A model generated the notes under the pieces. That model saw only the letters and a program-made list of their open reading frames with translations. It was not told the origin of the DNA and did no database searches. A stretch of 64,000 nt of DNA from Liolophura sinensis (lineage: Eukaryota > Mollusca > Polyplacophora > Chitonida > Chitonidae): NCBI RefSeq assembly GCF_032854445.1, contig NC_088301.1, positions 5,564,044 through 5,628,043 of the forward strand, given 5' to 3'. Positions 35,620 to 49,125 of this stretch are shown here, piece by piece. The position numbers were made by a program, and so were the translations under genes. Position 1 is the first letter of the stretch. Each line of letters starts with the position of its first letter.

Positions 35620-36595
35620 TCTTGGCACCCGAGCTCAGTAGTTCATCACTGATTATTAATTACGAAGATAATAAACTTGTATTTCAATGTGTACATAAAT
35701 TTATCAATGATACAGAAAGGTTTTATGACCATGGTAAAGGTAATAACGATGTTAACATTGTAAATAATAATTAATTTATATCAACTTATATTCCGTTATC
35801 TGAAATATGTATTCCCATATTTGTATGTATGTACTTCGTTAGTTATTATGTTGTTATATTGATGCTTTGAGGAGATCTCCGTAGTAGCCATTAGGTTGTG
35901 AGAAGTCTTCGATAAATAAATAAAGAATTAAAATTAATTAAATTAAGCCAGTGTTTTTTTTCCCGAAAATGCGAAAAATCACTGAGTTCCCTGGACCTAT
36001 CATATTTCTAAGACGGAAATACAGCGAGTTCTCTTATTGCAATCTTCATTAAAGCGAGCCACACAACATGTCTATCGCCATGCTTTAATATCACTCCATT
36101 TTCTATCCTGATCTGGAGACTGTATGTGAAAGTCTTGAAAACGGAAGTTACCCGAACGCCATGGTCATCCAGTCTTCTGCTCAAACTAACAAAGGATTTA
36201 CACCAATAGAAAGTTTCAGACATATCATTTAGAGGACATCACGTTTTAATACGAAAGTTAAAAACCCAACCTTTTCGACCGGTTTTTGCCCCATTGGCAG
36301 AGGATGTGCCAAATTCTTGCGTTATCAGATTTGACCTTTCCGCCAGTCGTGGGTGCGGACAACCTATGAATGTTTTTGTTGTTTCGTTTTTGCTGATCAG
36401 CATTAAGGAAACTACTATTTGATTAGATACGCTGTTTATATCAATATTTATCAGCCGCTGTCGGTTATTCCCGTCTGCTTGGTGAAGGCAGTAAACATGT
36501 GCGAAGTGTCTGTTGTAATTATGAAGGTAGAATCTTCGATATAATATTTCTAATACTCACATATATGCACTTACCCTCTGGAATCAATCAATTCA
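35620..36595. other. No supported gene
   Basis: A 71-codon minus frame at 36008-36223 has balanced, protein-like composition and could be a lone exon or a remnant, but no family is recognised. Confidence 0.35.
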
Positions 36596-36639
36596 CCCCG
36601 CCCCCCCCCCCAACCTCCACCCAACTATTAGGTAGCGAG

Positions 36640-36890
36640 GGGCCCTCCGTGGCGGAAAGGGCTAGCCCGCCAGTGCGGCTTAAAGGCACAGGAGATCCCT
36701 ACGAATGCGGTCGCTCATGCTGGCTTCGTCTCCGGTCATATGCGGGAAGGTCCTCCAGCAACCTGCGTATGATCGTGGGTTTCTCCCGGACACTGCCCGG
36801 TTTCGCCCACCATAAGGCTGGCCGCCGTCGTAGAAGTGAAATATTCTTGAGTACGGCATAAATCACCAACCAAATAAATGAACACAGTAA
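36640..36890 (+). repeat. SINE family 1, near full length
   Basis: From GGGCCCTCCGTGGCGG to CACCAACCAAATAAATGAA, preceded by a C tract at 36598-36612. Confidence 0.9.
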
Positions 36891-38114
36891 ATAAATATTT
36901 TGTGACGACAAGCAGATCACGTACATTGACTGGCCTGAACTTAAGTAGATTACACAAATAAAAGCTGTCAAAATATTAACACCTCTCCGTTTCTCACTTT
37001 TAACGAGCTTCAAGTTTTGGTTTTTCTTCCGACCGATTCGGTCCCACAAAACATGACGGTGGTTTACAGAGCCCATCCCAAGAGACACATGGCGCCGCAA
37101 ACAAGTATATCTGAGGAGAAGAGATGGCCGGCTTCATCCATTTGAATGAAGCAAAGGGGAAGCCTTATGGTTGCGCAATCCTCTTGTGTTTAACATGTCT
37201 GGTTGATCATTTATCACGCGGGTCCTAGGATTTATTGGCTTTGGTTTCTTCGTGGAATTTGTTGATGTGTTCTTTTTCTTCCATTTCACACTGCAGTTTC
37301 AGGAAATATATGGTACAAACGAAGAAGTATTTTTTGAATTGTGAAACCTTGTTTTCTTTTTTTAAAATTATTATTTAATTTATGATAGAGATAAATAAGC
37401 GCACGTTCACATACCCCCCCCCCCCTCCGCCTTCCCGCCTCCCCACCCTTCCACACATGACAATATCATATGAAATAATTAAAATATGAAATAGGTGCTA
37501 ACGCAGGAAATGTTTTGCATAAGTTTCAAGAGCCTAAAATTTTTATTCATAACATCGTTCTTATCAGATACGATAACTCTTGTTTTTCACACACACTAGC
37601 TGTTGATTAAGCCTTCATGGTTTAAGATAAGTTAACGAAAAACGGCTCTTTTCACTCTCAGACCAGACCAGAGTGTCAGTCAGCCATATAAAGAGTATCA
37701 TTATATGTAATACTTGTCAGAAATCTTCAGATTTGTTCTTGAGTTTTCCCACACCTAAACACATTCAATTACTTTGTAATTATGTAGTAAGGCAGTGTTG
37801 TAGGCTTTAGTATACATGCAGAGAATTTTACATTTCCTAAACACTGGCCCACTCTACAATGTACGTCCCAAAGCCAGCCCTATATATCCCTCCAGAGTAC
37901 CCTTTTCAAAGTTGACTGTTTATCTTCAGGTACACAAGTTTAGGTAATACATTGTATATTCAGTAATAAATGAACTACGGAATTTCCAAAAGACACAAGT
38001 AGGTTGTCTGTATGTAAGAATGCAAAGAGATGTAGACCTACACAATATTTTAGTCAATGCTATTCTCTTAGCACTGAGCTAGGTATATCTTAAACTAATC
38101 TTAGTATATGTTGT

Positions 38115-39137
38115 GTATATGTAGCGATCGTAGGTAATTAGCAATGTTGTTCTAAGGGACATAATTCTTAGGCGTTACACAGGAGGGGAATTCCCAACAT
38201 GTGCGTTGACGCTGAGTGAAACGATCGTTCTGATTGGTTGATCGGGAGGATGAGACTGGTTGTCTTCCATTAAAAGTTCTATGCCATCTAAATAATTTGT
38301 CTCGTCTCGTCTGTGTTACAGGTAAGATTCAGAAGCCATCTGCCCCTCGGTAACACGCCATTTAGTTCTTGTTGTGTTGTAGTTCCTAGCTGATCTATAA
38401 AAACTGATATAACGTGGTTAGCTTTGAAGATATTTGTGGAAGAATAGTTCATAACTGTAAAAGTACATGTTCGCTTACTGTTTATCAAGGTGTTGTTGTT
38501 GTTACAAGCCCAAGAGGGTTGAATCCTTGTTAGAATTAGTCTGAGATATAAAGCTACACTAGTATGGCATTAGTTCATAGTTTTTCATGCATTTGTATTC
38601 ATGATACAAGTAACCCTAAGAGCTCAGTGTAGTTACGTGTGTAACATTGTGATTTAATTCAGTCAATGTTCGAACGGGTGTACATAAACCCGCTAGTGAT
38701 TGTAGCGATTCAGGGGAGGCAAGGACATTCTAATTCAGGGGGAAATACTCTGTCCGGAATTATGATGTAATATCAGTGTATACCCTATCTCTGATTTATC
38801 TGATTGGTGTTTTACGCCGTACTCAAGAATATTTCACTTATACGACGGCGGCCAGCATTATGGTGGGTGGAAACCGGGCAGAGCGCCGGGGGAAACCCAC
38901 GACCATCCGCAGGTTGCTGGCAGACCTTCCCACTTACGGCCGGAGAGGAAGCCAGCATGAGCTGGACTTCAACTCACAGCGACCGCATTGGTGAGAGGCT
39001 CCTGGGTCATTACGCTGCGCTTGCGCGCTAACCGACGATATCAGTGTATACGTTGTATGGAGACTGGTTGTCCGCCATCTTCCATTAAAAGTTCTATGCC
39101 ATCTAAATAATTTGTCTCGTCTCGTCTGTGTTACAGC
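38115..39137 (+). repeat. Possible short LTR-type non-autonomous element
   Basis: Two direct repeats end with the same ~75 bp (TTCCATTAAAAGTTCTATGC ... CTGTGTTACA) at 38250-38321 and 39060-39137. Each is preceded by TGTAGCGAT (38119 and 38699) at a similar distance once a SINE is discounted. About 375 bp of non-coding sequence lies between. This resembles a miniature LTR (TRIM-like) fossil, but the 5' halves match weakly and no flanking duplication was seen. Confidence 0.35.
38795..39035 (-). repeat. SINE family 1, near full length
   Basis: From CTGATTGGTGTTTTACGCC to GCGCGCTAACCGAC. ATATCAGTGTATAC occurs on both sides (from 38771 and about 39036), a probable target-site duplication. Confidence 0.9.
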
Positions 39138-39139
39138 CC

Positions 39140-42120
39140 TACATTGCGCCAGACCACAGGAAGGGCAACATATATTTGCTAAGTGGTAAGGGTTATTCTA
39201 AGCCCTGTAGTATTCAATATAAACAAGTATAAACAAGATACAGTTGGGTACAAATTCGCAAAACTATCACAGCAGGAGACCCTTGAGAGAAAAGACAACG
39301 CTAGACTAAATGCGTATGCACCAATAAAAGACATGATGTTTTGTGTAGAAGGGGTTTAAATTTCTTTTCCGTGAAAATAATTTCTGCAGTAACGAAAATT
39401 TACACTTGTTATTATTAAAAGGAAAGGAATATTTGACCGCCTCTTCACAGCTGTGCTGAAGTTACGTAAGAATTGCCAACTCTACGCGATTTGTACCTGT
39501 AGACATAAATTGTTCCAAACAGTGACGTTATTTTGTCTTTCTTGCACATAGATAGGACATTCAAGAAGATCAAATTTCAGACCTTTTTTTAAAACATAAC
39601 ATTAACATATTTAATGAGTTTTAAGTCACTTTGCATGTAACAAAGTGGCAATAATTGCACATTGCTATGGTAATTCTCCTCCGTTGTTTCCGAATACTGC
39701 GACAAAAATAACTCCCTAAGTCTATCTATATACATGTGTACAAATGGAAAATCACATGAAAATCAACAATATTTCAACCGGACCAGAATGGCACATTTTC
39801 AAACAACTTTTCTATTCTCATCCCTTAAATATATACGTTAGTAGCCTGCCAAATCCACATTCTTTATCAAACTTAAATAGAAGCAAGCTCCACTAGCCAC
39901 ACACCTGCTGACAGTGAATTATTCTTCTGTGCTAAAAACTACGTCATATTACGCAATATAATTTAACCTTACGGCTCGGTTTTCATTTTATATGTCATAT
40001 GCCATATGTAAATAATTGCAATAAGCACGAAAATAATTGAAGACACTCACAACAATATTTAATGTGTCGTGTTTGCTGAAATAGATATATAAAAATTAAA
40101 TAGCTCTATTACTGAGCATCTGCCTATGCAGGACTGCACTCTGGAATTAGAAGTTATAGGAAAACAGCCGACTTCTTACAGCTGTTCACATCTTAACAGA
40201 AAAACAGAAAAAAAAAGAAATTATTTAAAAGGCCGTATCAAAAAATGACTATTTAATGTAAATAAAACGTGCTTTTCATATTACGTTTTTTTGATGCGAT
40301 TGAGGATAAAGACACGATTAATAGACGTAAAATTATTTAGAATTCATGATTTGCCAGATATTAGTCACTGGGCATGGTAACTGAAAAATGGAAGAGTCGT
40401 CTTGATCAGATGATCGGAGGAACAGAGCCGACAGAATTGCAATTTTTAAGTGTGATGTCTATAGCGCTTTTTTTCACTTGTGTCGAAGGTAGCGCTACCA
40501 AACTTTAATGATACACGCACAAAAGTGTTATGAAAGTGCTACAAGAGTTTAATACATAAACTAAACGAAATCTGAGTTTTCCTTTAAACTTTAAAGGCCT
40601 GGGGTGAAAACATGAAGGAAACTTTGAAAATTCTATTTTTTAGACGTTTTCAAGAACTGAAAACATAGAATAAATTGCGTGATGCAAACATACATTTACT
40701 ACAGGTACATTTTCCGAAATCACGTTGTTGATTTATTTATTTTATTTGATTGGTGTTTAACGGGCAGACCTTCTCACGTAAGGCCGGAGAGGAAGCCGCA
40801 TGAGCTGGATTCACTGCGCGTTGATTAAAAGTTAGCGTTGTTCAGGCTTGGGGTGGACTAATGTTACCTTGAATGAAACTGAAACATGACCCCTCGGCCA
40901 GATCAAGCCGACATTCGAGTAGACGTCATTTTCAAGACATTCTCGATTACACCACAAGAAATGAAGAATTAATTTCGGCGGTAAAATACCCGTCGAATTC
41001 ATGATAGTTGAATCAGAATCAATAACCTTTTCAGGACTCTGATTGTTAACTTTAGGCGTATTTTGACCGTTCCACGCCAAGATTAAGCGACGTCTTCTTT
41101 AAAGATCTATGTCTGATGAATTAATCTCATGAAATCTCGGATTACCGCGTTATCAAGAGAAGCGAGGGCATGGTTCTCAAACCTGACCGAGATAGAACAA
41201 TAGAGCTTCATGTCCCCCGTCTATCTTCAGCATAAACAGATATCTCAGAACTCCCCATTTAGTAACGATTTTGACATAATTAAGGATGGTGCATTCCAAA
41301 AGACAAATGAGAGCTTCATATCCGCAGTTGTTGACCTCCAGCGGGACACAGACCCCAATTACAAATTCCGTTTGTAATTCTGTGTATTTTAGGGTATAAA
41401 GTCTTTTTTTGACCCAGGTGGCCATTTTTGGTGCACAGGTGCATGCTTGACATTAAAATGATGAATATTGTCTAATCTTTGAGGAGGGATGAGCTTTATT
41501 AATGAAAGTTTGAAATCCTGGGCGAGAGGACACAAGGTGTGAGGTAGTGATGAGGCTGCGAGCGACGTCCCCTTGGCGTTGCTAGGCACGTCTCCCAGCT
41601 GCCGGCATAGAAAGGTCCAGGTTTTGACAGTCAACTTATGTCAAGATTTTTATGGCTTCTTTCTCACAGGCTGGGCCAGATATGTACCAAAGCTTAATGG
41701 CCACGGAATGTTTGGGACTGAGTTACAGCGCTCAACGTTAACATTGTCGCTTATGGAAAATGCATGGGGGTCTGTGGCCAGTATGGGAGGGGAAAGGAAA
41801 CAATGTATAACACAAACTTTGGCCCACCGTTTGAACTACGTGCTGCTTTCCGGCGCAAGACCTAGTTTTACTTAGACCTACATCACTCAAGGCTTGACCC
41901 CATTTTCTCGCCATGTCTCTTGGCTCATATGCCTACAAATCAAATTTAATTCGTCGATCGCATTACGTTCTTTATAAATGTAATTGTTATTCAATTATCT
42001 ATTTATGTAGTTGTGTTAATACTCTATATGACCTGCTATATACCAATATATAATAAGATATTTCTCTGAATCAATACTGCCCAATTGAGTCGTGTTGTTG
42101 TTGGTTTAAGCGGTGTATGT
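39140..42120. other. No supported gene; one small SINE scrap
   Basis: AT-rich sequence. An internally deleted SINE family 1 copy lies at about 40735-40825 (minus). Several 80-100-codon frames between 40832 and 41875 on both strands overlap each other and show no motif. Confidence 0.45.
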
Positions 42121-42174
42121 CTTGAAGTCAAGTGAAGTCACGCATACGTAATGCTGCTCTTTATCCGTGCCCCA

Positions 42175-42217
42175 GGAGTGTGACACTGAATTTCGTCACG
42201 TGTCAGTGTCACACTTT
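42175..42217. other. 12-bp perfect inverted repeat
   Basis: GTGTGACACTGA and TCAGTGTCACAC face each other around a 13-nt centre, about 490 bp upstream of gene B exon 1. The arms extend imperfectly by six more bases. Confidence 0.7.
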
Positions 42218-42645
42218 TGGAGCATGAATAATTTATAATATTCATAGGATATTCTGTAAAAGAGGACGCGTCGTTCACGCTATACAGTTGTTTTCAGTTT
42301 TAATGGCTTGTGTTTTTTTCTTTCAAGAATTTACAGTGCTCTGACACAGTAAGTGTTATAGCCACCATAATACATTTTATTCCGTAGTTAAACGAGGCAT
42401 TCAGATTATACACATGCAAATGCCAAGAGTATATGACCATCTAACTTTTAATATACGGTACCCGTGCTAACTTGTAGCGCATCACGCATCCTGTGTCATA
42501 TTTTACACTACGCAGTATGTAAATCTTGACAGTATTAAGTTAATAATTGGATGATATAGAATGCCAGCAAAGTATCTGAATACACAAAAATTGATTTGGT
42601 TTTCCGCCATCAGAAAATATTGCCTTTTAAAGAACGTTCACTATG

Positions 42646-42653
42646 TATATAAA
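42646..42653 (+). promoter_or_regulatory. TATA box of gene B
   Basis: TATATAAA lies 60 nt upstream of the exon 1 ATG, matching in position and sequence the TATA box of gene C. It survives although the gene body has decayed. Confidence 0.55.
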
Positions 42654-45064
42654 TGTTTGGTGAATTTCTTATCGCACTCATTCTAACCTTACCTTCCGAG
42701 GCACTATGATCTGCGAAGTTTTCCTACTTTTCCTGGGCTTTATTTTAGTCCTAAATGTTCAGGTTAGTGGAGCTTTTACGGGTAACCCGGCTGGTACCGT
42801 TCATGTCTGGAATTCGTTTATCAAATTTTACATGTACACACAGTTTAATATTAATTGGTTATGAACCTTGCTAACAAACAAACAAAGCCAAACACGAATA
42901 TTGATGATGAAATGTTGAAGCTGAAAAGCGTTTTTGATACTCTCTGTATTATGCCATAGCGCAGAAATTTTTCTTTTAGGGCAAGGAAAAAGTAGTCAAC
43001 CTTCCGACCACCTCTGCCCCGCTTCCTGAAGTGGTACGAGTCAAGGCGATTTTTGGGGGGGCTGGGAAACTGTCAAAATTTCTCTCCGCGTCAGTGTGTA
43101 CACTTCTCTAGGTGAAGATTGCGCATCAGACAGGTTGGATCTATTCTTCTAAATTTACGACCACCGGAGGTCCTCTCTGACTCAGTTCTAGTGTACGTCT
43201 CGTAGCTGATGTCAGGTGTTTGACCAGTGAGATCACGTGTTAGAAATAGCACGGCTGCGTCTTTATTCAAGGATGTTTGACTGGTACATGGCGATGTCGA
43301 TGACTCTCATTAACCTGGGTGCGATTCCTATAAAGTCTCGAATTTGGTTAAATGATACTCTTTCTTTTGGTATATATGTCCAGTACATACTCTTATCGCC
43401 GCTGCGGTGAGTGTGGAATATTCCTGACAATTAATGCACCGTTAATATGATAAGTAAGATTATGCCTTCACGTCAACACAAATGCCACAATTGTGAGCAA
43501 CATGGAAAAACGCAAACGATTTTTGAGAACATAGCGTCAACGATCTACATGTATAACAGTTCTCAAATGTAATGTCAAAAGGCTGCACCTACTCAACACC
43601 TTCTCCGCGCGTGACTTTCTCTCCATCTTTACCTATCCCCGCCTACCTTTAACCCTTCCTTAATGCTCCCGTGTCTCTCTCTCTGTTACATGTGGTTCGA
43701 TCTGTCTGTGTTTACACTGGAATTAGAATCTGTAGTACCTTGTGTACATCACAAGATGGACTGATTATCAGAAAACATACCTCACAAAAGTCGTAGAAAT
43801 CATAAAAAAATATACTAGATGCATGTTTGGTTTTCCGATTATTTACCTGGTACGTCAGTGTTAGTTGATGTCCAATATGCGAATATCTGTTTTGACGCCT
43901 AGATTTTATTTACACGAGATAAAGTCATATCTTCAAAAGCCCCATTTTCTTTTATGTTGACCATGAGACCTAGCATGAGTCACAGTAATGATTATTTAAT
44001 CGAGACCAACCCTAGGCAAATGATAATACCGCTCAGTATTCTGTCAAACCACAAAACTCTGTAATATGTCTTAATGTCGTAAATGATTCAAGCCTTTTAT
44101 ACATCACACCACCCTGTATGAATTGTAATAGGCCTATACTCTACGTCACAGGGATTTTGAAAGGTTTCACTGGGCTCAGTGTCTAACGTGAAAGCTACAT
44201 GCCAAAAAGGTGTTGATGAACATAAACAGTAGAACCTGAAAACGTATACCAAAATGAAGTCAAATAAAAGTTACAACGGTACTGTGCAAATTGGAAAATA
44301 GTGTACAATCTCGTTGTTTTTCAGATGGAAATGTTTTGAAAAAAAAAAATTATATTTCTCTAGTACATTCCATACATTTCCCTAAGGCCTATTTCCCCCA
44401 AAACATAATAGCACACAATTCACTATACAAACGCCAAAAAAGAGAATTTGATTAGTATTTTTGTTGTTTGTTTTATTTCAGGTCTTGTCGCCTCCAGTCC
44501 GCCTTATAACAAAAACAAACCATGTGACTAATCTAGAATTAAGCGCCTTACAGAACCTAAGGAACCTTTAAGAGTGTATGAACCTATACACATCAGTTCA
44601 CTCATTTATTTACAATCCCTGTATTTGCAATATCATATCTATGCTAAATGTAAGCGGTTTATTGAGTTTGGTGAGAAATGTTTTCACTGTTATTTTACTT
44701 TGCCAAGCATTATACATCCAATAGTATCCGATCCATCCACTCCTTCGGGCCCTGCAGGACCGCAAGGGGAGACTGGACGAGAGGACTTCCGGTAAGTATT
44801 GTGGCGAGGTTGTACAGAAATTGTGCTCTACAGCTATTTTGGCAGAAAGAGCCAGAAATCTTATTTCTTCAAATCCCAGTCAATTAAAATGTTTTCCTTG
44901 GCTAAACGTATGCCGTTATTGTTACATCACAACATTGCATGTGTATACCGATAGAAGGTCACAGCTGAAAAAGTTTCCAGTACTTGCATGTATACTCACG
45001 TTGATGACTGATCAGTGTTGACAGCTGGTTTAAACTGTATGTTTTGTTCAATATTGTTGCATTT

Positions 45065-45262
45065 GGACAACAGAATAAACTTAAGCACGTTTAACCTTCA
45101 TCCGTCATCTCTCAGGACTGTAGAGTACGTGGGAAGGTCTGTCAACAACTTACGATGGTCGTCGGTTTCCCCCGGGCTGTGCATGGTTTCTTCCCATCAT
45201 AATGTTGGCCGCTGTCGTATAAGTGAAATATTCTTGAATATGGCGGAACAGTAGATAACAGA
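45065..45262 (+). repeat. Chimeric SINE: family 1 tail with a non-tRNA 5' part
   Basis: Body and tail of family 1 from GTACGTGGGAAGGTCTG, but the 5' ~65 bp (GGACAACAGAATAAAC ... CGTCATCTCTCAGG) replaces the tRNA-like head. An inverted second copy with the same 5' start lies at 47335-47560. Confidence 0.75.
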
Positions 45263-45479
45263 ATAAATGGAACAGTAGACACTCTCTCTGGACAAATTAT
45301 TAGGTGTGGGTAAGAACTGTGGCGTCACTTACATATAGCATGTTTAATACATGTACATAGGGGTTAGCTGTTTTTGTTTTTTTTTGAGGGGGGTCTTTTT
45401 TTTTCTTTTTTGTTTTTTCCACTTATCAAGACTGGAATTGACTTCATAGTGAATTGCAGAGCCTCCATTAGTTGGTAAG

Positions 45480-46100
45480 TAAATGATTTCTTACGTGGTA
45501 CTGATGGGTAGAGGGTGTGAAGGAACAAAGAAGAGTGTGAACGAAGGAAATAAAGTGGCGCAAAAATTTTTCACATGTTCGCTTATATCTGAAAATGGCC
45601 CTCCACCCAGTAAGCATTAGGAACAACTTATCGGGCATGATTGGCCTTCAACTCAGGTGTCTACGAGTATATCAGCTTACTCTAGTTCAAACTGTGCGTG
45701 CTTTGCAGGAAATACATTATCTTGTTTAACATTTTGGCTGTCGATGTCAGATTGCCTTCTTCAGCTCTTATTTGACGATTCACGACGCAGGAAGCGCAAT
45801 AATCTAAAACCACGGTAAAATGATGTTACAAACTCTGGCCAATGAACAAGTGCATTATCAGTCAAACAATATAATGTACATTTTCTGGTTTAATTCTTTC
45901 TCCCAGATTTTGTTTCTTGACACTACCAATCTTGATGCTAACATGTGGCAGAAGTCATTTATTATGCGTCCTATGAACAAAAATATGCCGTTAACTCCAG
46001 AACGGGTTTGGGCTGGTTGGTTGGTCTCAGGATCCAATGGCCCAAAGTTTAAAGTCCCTTGATCGATGTAGTCTTAACAATGAATCAGACTTTTTCCTGT
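45480..46100 (+). other. Sequence shared downstream of gene B and gene C exon 4
   Basis: Parts align with 61920-62300 (for example TTTGGCTGTCGATGT near 45730 and 62220), showing the B/C duplication extended past exon 4. No gene. Confidence 0.5.
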
Positions 46101-47334
46101 AATCTCACTTTTAGTTCTTAGAGATATAAAAGCGGTTGCAAAGGCGGTATTGCAATATTAAAGAAATTAACTAAAAAAATTGTTTTACAGAAACAAAGGA
46201 AGTAATTTAATTTACATGAAACAGTAACACACGATTCTCTGAGAATATATACATCGACCTTTTTTTCATGGTGGCAGTACTTTGTTACATAGTTTATCCA
46301 TGCCTCTAGCCCATTAAGAAGGTAGTTTCCTTGATAACTATCCTCGTTCTGATAGTAACCTGTCTTCGTGTATTGAAATTTCTCTGTTGTGCATAGCAAT
46401 AGCAGAACGTGATCTCTAACATATCTGGTAAGTCAAATAGCTCCGTATAAATGAGAAATATTAACGGAAAACCTTAACTAAATGCATCTTGCTAAACAAG
46501 ACTAGTTAACTCATGTATCTACGATATACCAGATGGCTCCGTCACATACCAGTTTGAGAATGTAGTGTAATGAACACCGCTGACATCATCGATATGTGAC
46601 AATACCCCTGTGTATATGGCATTAAGCAACAAAAATTCACATCTTCCCAAACACGGCTGATACCATGGTCAAGAAGTAATAAGTAATACAATAATAAGTA
46701 TATACTGCATAAAAAAAAACAACGTAAACAACCCAAACCGTAACAAAAACACGGCTAATACCTTCCCGACCTAAAAAAGACATATCGGAAAACATTGGCA
46801 GATTTTTTAGCAAGTGTAATATAATGGGTGCGCATTCAGAATGGGGTAGGATGTACTTAGTTTTGTCAATGTTTTTTTGAGAATTAGGCAGAAATAATTG
46901 AATACGTAAGATGTCGGGATGTCAATTTTTGTTTCTGTGGGCAAATGTGCTGTAAACTGTGGCGGACTAACGTCCTAGACTTATATGACCTCAACTGTTC
47001 TTTATGTGTTGCCTATTATATACATTGCGTTGTATTGTTAAACAGGTGGCGCTGTTTATACCTGATGGGGAAGAAAAGTATGTCCTGATCATTCAGTTAT
47101 GTTGTACCCAGGTATATATTGACTCGTTCTTTACCGTCCCACTTGTGGAATATCTTTTTGCTGACAAACTCCGTATGTTATAAATAATCGGTGGTCTTAG
47201 AAACGTAGACTTTGGTCTAAAGACCCCTGGCGTGTGTTAAGCAATGACATATGTGTCTAGTATACTACGTTTTTCTTCTATCGTTGCATACATTTACGTT
47301 CTTTGTCCAATAAGGATATATTACAATTATTTAT

Positions 47335-47560
47335 TTGACTTATTTATTTATTTATTTATTTATGTGATTGGCGTTTTACGCCGTATTCAAGAATATTTCA
47401 CTTATACGACGGCGGCCAACATTATGGTGGGAGAAAACCGGGCACAGTCCGGGGGAAATCCACGACCATCTGTACGTTGTTGACAGACCTTTCCACGTAC
47501 TCTACTGTCCTGACACATGACGGATGAAGGTTAAACGTGCTTTAGTTCATTCTGTTGTCC
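47335..47560 (-). repeat. Chimeric SINE, second copy
   Basis: Same composite as 45065-45262 in opposite orientation, with a TTTATTTATT tail and the alternative 5' end GACAACAGAATGAAC on the minus strand. Confidence 0.75.
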
Positions 47561-47939
47561 AGTGATCACTGCTTTTTTTCACTTTTACCTCTTATATGTG
47601 CCATTTATATGGCTTTTTTTAAAATTCTAACACGTTCCCTTTGGAACTGTTATTTTAGGTTGTTTTCGAAATGTCGGACTTGACGCGTAGACGCGATACT
47701 TATGTACGAATACAAACATCCTCGACGTCCGTGAAAGCCTAGTCACAAGCTACACTGATAACTAATGAAGACATCATGTAAGCAAAAAAGGAAGGTAACC
47801 TTTGCAAATCTGACTGATTGTACGATAAAACGTGAGAAAACTCAGCGAATCTTGATGAATTTAAGAATGTCGGCAGAGATCGTGAGGCGATCGTGATGCG
47901 GCCGCAGGTGGTTGTTCTGTGTACATAAAAATGATCTGG

Positions 47940-49125
47940 TTGCAATCAGTTGTGATCTACATAAGCTCTGACTTATCATAATCGGTTGGACTTTTGCGTG
48001 CGGGCTCCATAAGAGCATCACAAACTATCTTCAATAATCGTTTGCACATTTACGCCACAGAGTGCCTTTGATTTCGTGTAATGTAGTGACAACCGCGGAT
48101 GTCTGTGAAGAGTCCATGGTCGCCATTAACCACCATGAAAAGATCGTGACGAATTCAGAGACGGTTGGTGGTCGTTGTTGAGGTGAAACTCGGCCTCATG
48201 CTATTCTCCTTCTGGCCACGGTATCTGCCCGACCCTTACGTTTAAAGTCGACTCTACTCGAGACTCTACTCCCAGTGGGGTCATTTAATTGCCCCTGGTT
48301 ATATCTTGGTATGTCGTCGTCGTTCTTGTTTATTCTTTTGAACGTGTTCAAACCTGTCGTGAGACTCGGTCAAGCTTTACAGTCGTGGCATTGTTTACTT
48401 TGTGTTGTGTTTTAATCATGCAAAAATTATTTCGATTGGGTCGCAAATATCGGTATTTGGCTTGGGTTTGTAGTAATTAAGTCGCCACATTCCGACCAGT
48501 CTTTGAACACTTGTGTTCAGTCGTGGAACTTTGTTTGAGCGATGGGCTGCGACAACTGGGTCGCGAACACTTGAAATGGTCGTAAACAGTCGTGAATATA
48601 GTCCTGGTCAGTGAGACCTCAGTAAAAAGCTAGCACATTGGAAGGATATATGACGACTTGCCATGACTGTAGCAAACTGCACTGGAAATAACTCCGACCT
48701 CAAAAAACTTTACGACCTGGCCAAGAGCATCCAAGATAACCCTCCGACTCGTCACAACGACGATTCCATCCCGGTTTGATAGATCACGTGGGAACGCTTG
48801 AGTTTGAACCTGTATGTGGTAAGATCTTCATGATCTCCATCGTATTCAACAATGACGAAGCAATTCAAGAAGCTGACATCGATGAGGAAGAAAGTATCCT
48901 GCTGGCTGTTATGCGCCGGCTAAAACGAACGAACCACGTTAAATATAAACGAAAGTGAAGTGTGGAAACGAAAACGGTTGTTACGCTGAGCTGGATATGA
49001 ACAGAACTTTCTTCTCCTTCCTACAAAGGTATTCCATGAGCTAGAGCTCCAGCACCCCGTTTCCTGAAAGAAAACATATTTATGCGGAAGGCACTGTAGA
49101 CAGGCATTTACACGTGATTCCTGCA
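47940..49125 (+). pseudogene. Diverged tandem unit 1 with decayed coding remnants
   Basis: Aligns with the following unit (49125-50040). Translated pieces such as LKKLYDLAKSIQDNPP near 48690-48740 and EADIDEEESILLAVMRRLKR near 48870-48930 look protein-like but sit in different frames with stops between. No family recognised; a broken duplicated gene is the likely reading. Confidence 0.4.

Larger units (their letters stand above)
42706..47111 (+). pseudogene. Gene B: decayed short-chain collagen C4-like gene
   Basis: Remnants of five exons are in the same order as gene C. Exon 1 (42706-42762) still reads MICEVFLLFLGFILVLNVQ with a GT donor. Exon 2 (from 42980) reads GKEKVVNLPTTSAPLPEVV but its expected donor is GGG rather than GT. 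Exon 3 (about 44725-44791) has lost most of the Gly-X-Y rod and is out of frame. Exon 4 (45450-45474) begins with TGA where gene C has GGA. Exon 5 (47046-47111) keeps GGAVYT, then TGA where Arg of TRWGR is expected, then WGRKVCPDHS. No C-terminal exon was found before gene C. With at least four independent lesions it cannot make the family protein. It is the host's own gene, duplicated and lost. Confidence 0.85.

Noticed and set aside
36499-37100. Overlapping frames near a SINE, one with many prolines
   Set aside because: They read through the SINE and a C tract; no protein family fits.
44574-44795. Collagen-like frame as a functional gene B exon
   Set aside because: Only a few Gly-X-Y-like codons remain, and the frame at the donor no longer fits the next exon, so it was kept as pseudogene.
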